Shown in pieces: positions 4,134-7,440 of a stretch of DNA of 7,440 nucleotides (positions within the stretch are counted from its first letter, which is position 1; each line of letters starts with the position of its first letter). Origin of the DNA: Gammaproteobacteria bacterium (GTDB lineage Bacteria; Pseudomonadota; Gammaproteobacteria; S012-40); assembly GCA_029879945.1 (NCBI GenBank), contig JAOUPJ010000181.1, positions 1 through 7,440 of the forward strand. The letters run 5' to 3'. Below the pieces are notes generated by a model. The model saw only the letters and a list, made by a program, of their open reading frames with translations. It was not told the origin of the DNA and ran no database searches. A program made the position numbers and the translations under genes.

Positions 4134-7016
4134 CTACGATTCCATCACAGCGGCCCACACCCGGCTCACTTCGGCCCGGAATTGAGAAAACTCGTTCTCA
4201 TCGGCCAACGCAGGCACGCGTTGCAGGCTCATTTCATGTGCCTTGTGGCGATAGGCCAGATAGGCATTGGCTAACATTGTAGCATCATCCGAAGTGAGAA
4301 GTTTAGCCCTATCCAAAGACTCCAGGATACGCAGATTGTCGGGCCAAACGGTCAATTCAGGGTATTCATGCGCCCAACGCAGCACCAGATACTGAACAAT
4401 AAATTCAATATCGCCGATGCCGCCCTCACCGTGTTTCAGATCAAACTGGCCGTCTACCTTTTTGGCCAATTCCTGTCGCATACGGTAGCGCATGTCCCGA
4501 ACTTCGGTTTGAAGCGTGACGGGGTCCCGTTGCTTGCACAGCACATGCCTTCGTATCTCTTTGAATTGTTTAAATATTGCCTCATTTCCAGCGACCGGAC
4601 GCGCACGCACCAGGGCCTGATGCTCCCAGGTCCAGGCCTCGTTTTCCTGATAGGCCGAGAAGGCATCCAGGCTGGAAACCAGCAGGCCGGAGCCGCCGCT
4701 AGGGCGTAGCCGTGTATCCACTTCATAGAGCACCCCGCCCACAGTTTGTGTGCCCAGAAAATGGATAATGCGCTGGCCCATGCGGGCAAAGAACACGGCA
4801 TTGTCCACCGATTTCTCGCCCTGGCTATGCTGTTCGACACCGTGACTGTCATGCAAGAAGACGAGATCCAGGTCGGAGCCGAATCCCAACTCAAATCCTC
4901 CCAGCTTGCCATAGCCGATCACCGCAAAACCGGCCGAGCGCTGCTCCCCCTCAGCCTGAAATACGGGCAGGCCGTGTTTTTCCACCATCTGCGCCCAGGT
5001 GATATAGAGCACCGAATTGAGGACGGTTTCCGCGATATCGGTGAGGTGGTCACTTACCTTATTGATGGGCATGGCACCTGTCAGCTCGGCGGCGGCCACG
5101 CGCAGACTATTGACCTGCTGAAACTGGCGCAGCACGTCCATCTGTTGCTCCACGTCGGCGGCATCTACCCCGGACAGACGTGTTCCGATTTCCTGATCCA
5201 TCTGCGCTCGACTATGGGTTTCGTAAAGCTGCCGGGGGTCCAACAGTTCGTCTAGCAATAACGGGTGATGGGTGATTTGGTCGGCGATCCAGGAACTACG
5301 ATGGCAGAGCTGTACCAATTGCGAAACCACCATGGGATGTTCCACCAGGAGCGCCAAATACGCCGTTCTACGGGCGACCCGCTCCACCAGTCTCACCAGA
5401 CGCGCCAGTGTTTCATCCGGGCCTTTCAGTTTTGCGACGGCCCCAATAATCATGGGCATGAGTCTATCCAGCCGGGCACGTCCACGCGGGGAAAGCGACT
5501 TGCACACACTGCCATCACGCAGTGCATTGATAAGACGCACCGCATTGAGCGCATTCTCAAAACCTGATTGGTCCAATAATGACGCGGCTTCGTCTTCGGC
5601 CATCCTTCCCTGCCAGAGTCCTTCATAGGGATTATCTGCCGCTTTGGACTGGGGCTCTGGCGCATCCGCCTGCGGGGCAACAAAAACCTGTTCAAAGGCA
5701 TCGTGAATCTTGTCTCGATGTTTGTTTAGACCACGTAAAAAGTCTGGCCAATTATCAAAACCCATGGCAAAGGCCAGACGTCTACGCTGGATCTCGTCCT
5801 GCGGAAGATTATGCGTTTGCTGGTCGGCGTAGGCCTGAATCCGGTTTTCCACTTTACGCAAGAAGTCGTAACCCTTTAACAGGGCCTTTGCAATGTGATC
5901 GGCCAGTATATTCAACTCCGCCAGTGTTTTTAACACGGGCTGTATGGCTCTTGCTTGCAACCGGGGCTCACGCCCGCCGCGTATCATTTGAAAGGCCTGC
6001 CCGATAAATTCCACTTCCCGTATTCCGCCCGGGCCCAGTTTTACGTTTTCATCCATGCCTTTGCGCTGTACTTCTTTTGCAATCATGTCTTTCATTTCAC
6101 GCAAGGAATCAAACACGGAATAATCCAGATAACGACGAAAGACAAAAGGCTTGATGCGCGCAATGAGTTCCTGTTTATCCGATTTTCTGGCGTTGAGTAT
6201 ATTCGCCTTGATCAGGGCGTAACGCTCCCACTCTCGTCCATGTCTTTCGTAGTAGTTTTCTAGCGCATTAAAACTGACAACCAATGAACCCGAGTCACCA
6301 AAAGGCCTGAGACGGGCATCGGTACGAAAGACAAATCCGTCGGCAGTTGGACTATTGAGTAAATCGATAAACTGCCGGGCCACATGGGTGAAATACTCAT
6401 GATGGCTGGTAGAACGACGCCCGCCCTGAGTTTCGCCCTCTTCGGCATAAACAAAGATGAGATCGATATCGGAAGAATAATTTAATTCGTGGGCACCCAA
6501 CTTGCCCATGGCGAGAATCACCAGAGGAATTTCTTCGGCAGCACTATCTTGTGGATAACCAAAACGCTCCAGCAGGTTTTCTCTTACTACCTTTAGCCCC
6601 ACATCAATACACGCCTCTGCCAACAGAGAAAGATCGCGCAGTGTTTCATTCAGATCGGCACCACACAGATCACGCCAGGCGATGCGCACCATTTCGCGAT
6701 TGCGAAAAAGTCGGAAAATTCTTTTTTTATCGGGATTAAAATCGGTTTCGCACTGCTCTTTAAGTCGCGTTAGATAATCATCTTCCGTATAGGCATTTTG
6801 CAGATCACCACTCTCTAAAAGCGATTTAAACGCCGTCTGATTTCGCAGGCACCAATTGATAACGAAATCACTGCCCGCCCAGACTCTTGCCGCCTGCTGA
6901 ACCGCCAAGTGCGAAGCAAAAGATTCGTCCTCATCGGCCAAGACCAATACCGGCTCGAGTTTAGCCGCAATCTGTTCAGCGATATCCTGTGGAATCGTTT
7001 TTAGCAGTTCATGCAT
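4134..7016 (-). CDS. glnE: Bifunctional glutamine synthetase adenylyltransferase / adenylyl-removase
   Basis: A 960-residue enzyme, close to E. coli GlnE (946). It adds AMP to glutamine synthetase when nitrogen is plentiful and removes it when nitrogen is short, directed by PII and glutamine. Two nucleotidyltransferase domains are visible. The N-terminal adenylyl-removase domain has GKLGAHELNYSSDIDL (171-186; metal ligands D183, D185), DARLRPFG (233-240) and GPGGIREVEF (328-337). The C-terminal adenylyltransferase domain has GKLGGFELGFGSDLDL (703-718; D715, D717), DTRLRPSG (767-774) and GEGGIGDIEF (863-872). A helical linker with a low-complexity stretch (about 447-460) joins them. All key acidic residues are present in both halves, so both activities should be intact. 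The ATG at 7014-7016 lies 6 bp after the stop of the methyltransferase gene and has only a poor Shine-Dalgarno (AAAAGACG), which points to translational coupling. Identity is certain. Confidence 0.98.
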   Translation of the reverse strand: MHELLKTIPQDIAEQIAAKLEPVLVLADEDESFASHLAVQQAARVWAGSDFVINWCLRNQTAFKSLLESGDLQNAYTEDDYLTRLKEQCETDFNPDKKRIFRLFRNREMVRIAWRDLCGADLNETLRDLSLLAEACIDVGLKVVRENLLERFGYPQDSAAEEIPLVILAMGKLGAHELNYSSDIDLIFVYAEEGETQGGRRSTSHHEYFTHVARQFIDLLNSPTADGFVFRTDARLRPFGDSGSLVVSFNALENYYERHGREWERYALIKANILNARKSDKQELIARIKPFVFRRYLDYSVFDSLREMKDMIAKEVQRKGMDENVKLGPGGIREVEFIGQAFQMIRGGREPRLQARAIQPVLKTLAELNILADHIAKALLKGYDFLRKVENRIQAYADQQTHNLPQDEIQRRRLAFAMGFDNWPDFLRGLNKHRDKIHDAFEQVFVAPQADAPEPQSKAADNPYEGLWQGRMAEDEAASLLDQSGFENALNAVRLINALRDGSVCKSLSPRGRARLDRLMPMIIGAVAKLKGPDETLARLVRLVERVARRTAYLALLVEHPMVVSQLVQLCHRSSWIADQITHHPLLLDELLDPRQLYETHSRAQMDQEIGTRLSGVDAADVEQQMDVLRQFQQVNSLRVAAAELTGAMPINKVSDHLTDIAETVLNSVLYITWAQMVEKHGLPVFQAEGEQRSAGFAVIGYGKLGGFELGFGSDLDLVFLHDSHGVEQHSQGEKSVDNAVFFARMGQRIIHFLGTQTVGGVLYEVDTRLRPSGGSGLLVSSLDAFSAYQENEAWTWEHQALVRARPVAGNEAIFKQFKEIRRHVLCKQRDPVTLQTEVRDMRYRMRQELAKKVDGQFDLKHGEGGIGDIEFIVQYLVLRWAHEYPELTVWPDNLRILESLDRAKLLTSDDATMLANAYLAYRHKAHEMSLQRVPALADENEFSQFRAEVSRVWAAVMES

Positions 7017-7022
7017 CGTCTT

Positions 7023-7440
7023 TTACAAAAATTTTCTGCCTACAAATAAGGCCTCGTTGCGAATTCCTTGAGACCAATCGCCCAACAGACCTTCTTCGCG
7101 GTAATAGACCAACTGCAAAGGGGAAAACAATTGTAGTAACTCGTTTTCCTTGAGAAGAAAATCCGGATTACTGGGAGTGGTGGCACCTTCTGTCTTTTCC
7201 TTGGTAAAGGTTTGATAGAACAAAAGCCCGTTGGGTTTAAGCGCATTGATTAACATAGGGGCGATCTTGCGCTCCAGATAGTGGGCAACCGTGATTACAT
7301 CAAACAACTCTGCGCCCAAGGTATCTTTTTCCAGATTCATCACACGCGCTGAAAGGCTGATATTCTTTTCTTTACCATAGGCATTGATACGATCGACAGC
7401 CACCTGGGAAATATCCACTGCAAGCGCATCAAATCCGCGC
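7023..7440 (-). CDS. Class I SAM-dependent methyltransferase, C-terminal part (cut by window edge)
   Basis: The last 139 residues of a methyltransferase whose start lies beyond the window; the frame stays open to base 7440. The visible part begins RGFDALAVDIS, where the acidic residue after the second strand of the Rossmann fold (D in AVDIS) normally binds the ribose of S-adenosylmethionine. It continues with DVITVAHYLERKIAPML (motif IV region) and LKPNGLLFYQTFTKE (post-motif strand), and ends ALFVGRKFL. The glycine-rich motif I lies outside. It resembles small TehB-like or methyltransferase_11-type proteins; the substrate cannot be told. A GTG at 7416-7418 is an internal valine, not a start. 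The gene lies 6 bp before glnE on the same strand, so the two are likely co-transcribed, but no functional link to nitrogen control is apparent. Confidence 0.85.
   Translation of the reverse strand, partial: RGFDALAVDISQVAVDRINAYGKEKNISLSARVMNLEKDTLGAELFDVITVAHYLERKIAPMLINALKPNGLLFYQTFTKEKTEGATTPSNPDFLLKENELLQLFSPLQLVYYREEGLLGDWSQGIRNEALFVGRKFL

Noticed and set aside
4746..5255. 169-codon plus-strand open frame inside glnE
   Set aside because: It is antisense to conserved glnE domains and shows no signal of its own; long antisense frames are common opposite GC-rich codons.

Overview
This 7.4 kb window looks like chromosomal DNA of a gammaproteobacterium, possibly an environmental or marine one. 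Three things suggest this: a glnE gene of gammaproteobacterial type followed by ilvE, Fur boxes close to the enterobacterial consensus, and moderate GC with ordinary Shine-Dalgarno starts. I see no mobile element, tRNA, rRNA, CRISPR array or prophage gene. The genus cannot be named from the sequence alone.

Layout. (1) Positions 1-828, minus strand: an iron-uptake operon made of a secreted cupredoxin-like protein and then an FTR1-type iron permease that runs off the window. It is driven by a near-consensus sigma70 promoter covered by a Fur box, with a second Fur box 30 bp downstream. The arrangement resembles ftrB-ftrC of the Bordetella FtrABCD ferrous-iron system, but no ftrA (P19) gene lies between the promoter and the cupredoxin gene. 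(2) Positions 917-3055: a stress-response module. A secreted Cu/Zn-superoxide-dismutase-like protein with an EF-hand-type loop (minus) is divergent from an ECF sigma factor and its membrane anti-sigma factor (plus). (3) Positions 3056-3128: a convergent junction with a strong nested palindrome. (4) Positions 3129-7440, minus strand: a housekeeping nitrogen and amino-acid block, namely a truncated SAM methyltransferase, glnE (adenylyltransferase/adenylyl-removase of glutamine synthetase) and ilvE (branched-chain aminotransferase).

The most interesting region is the 290-bp gap between the SOD-like gene and the sigma gene. Each strand carries the same bipartite motif, GGAAT-N17-CGTT(A/T)A, correctly oriented towards its gene. 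This fits a promoter recognised by the ECF sigma factor itself, so the sigma/anti-sigma operon would be autoregulated and the SOD-like gene would be its direct target. The SOD-like gene also has a leader of about 108 nt whose last part can form a stem followed at once by five U residues, a possible attenuator just before the ribosome binding site. Together these suggest a compact, self-controlled envelope stress unit (oxidative or metal stress) whose effector is a small secreted copper-site protein, sitting next to Fur-controlled iron uptake.

The functional and regulatory statements are readings of sequence motifs and known families. No alignment, structure prediction or database search was run.
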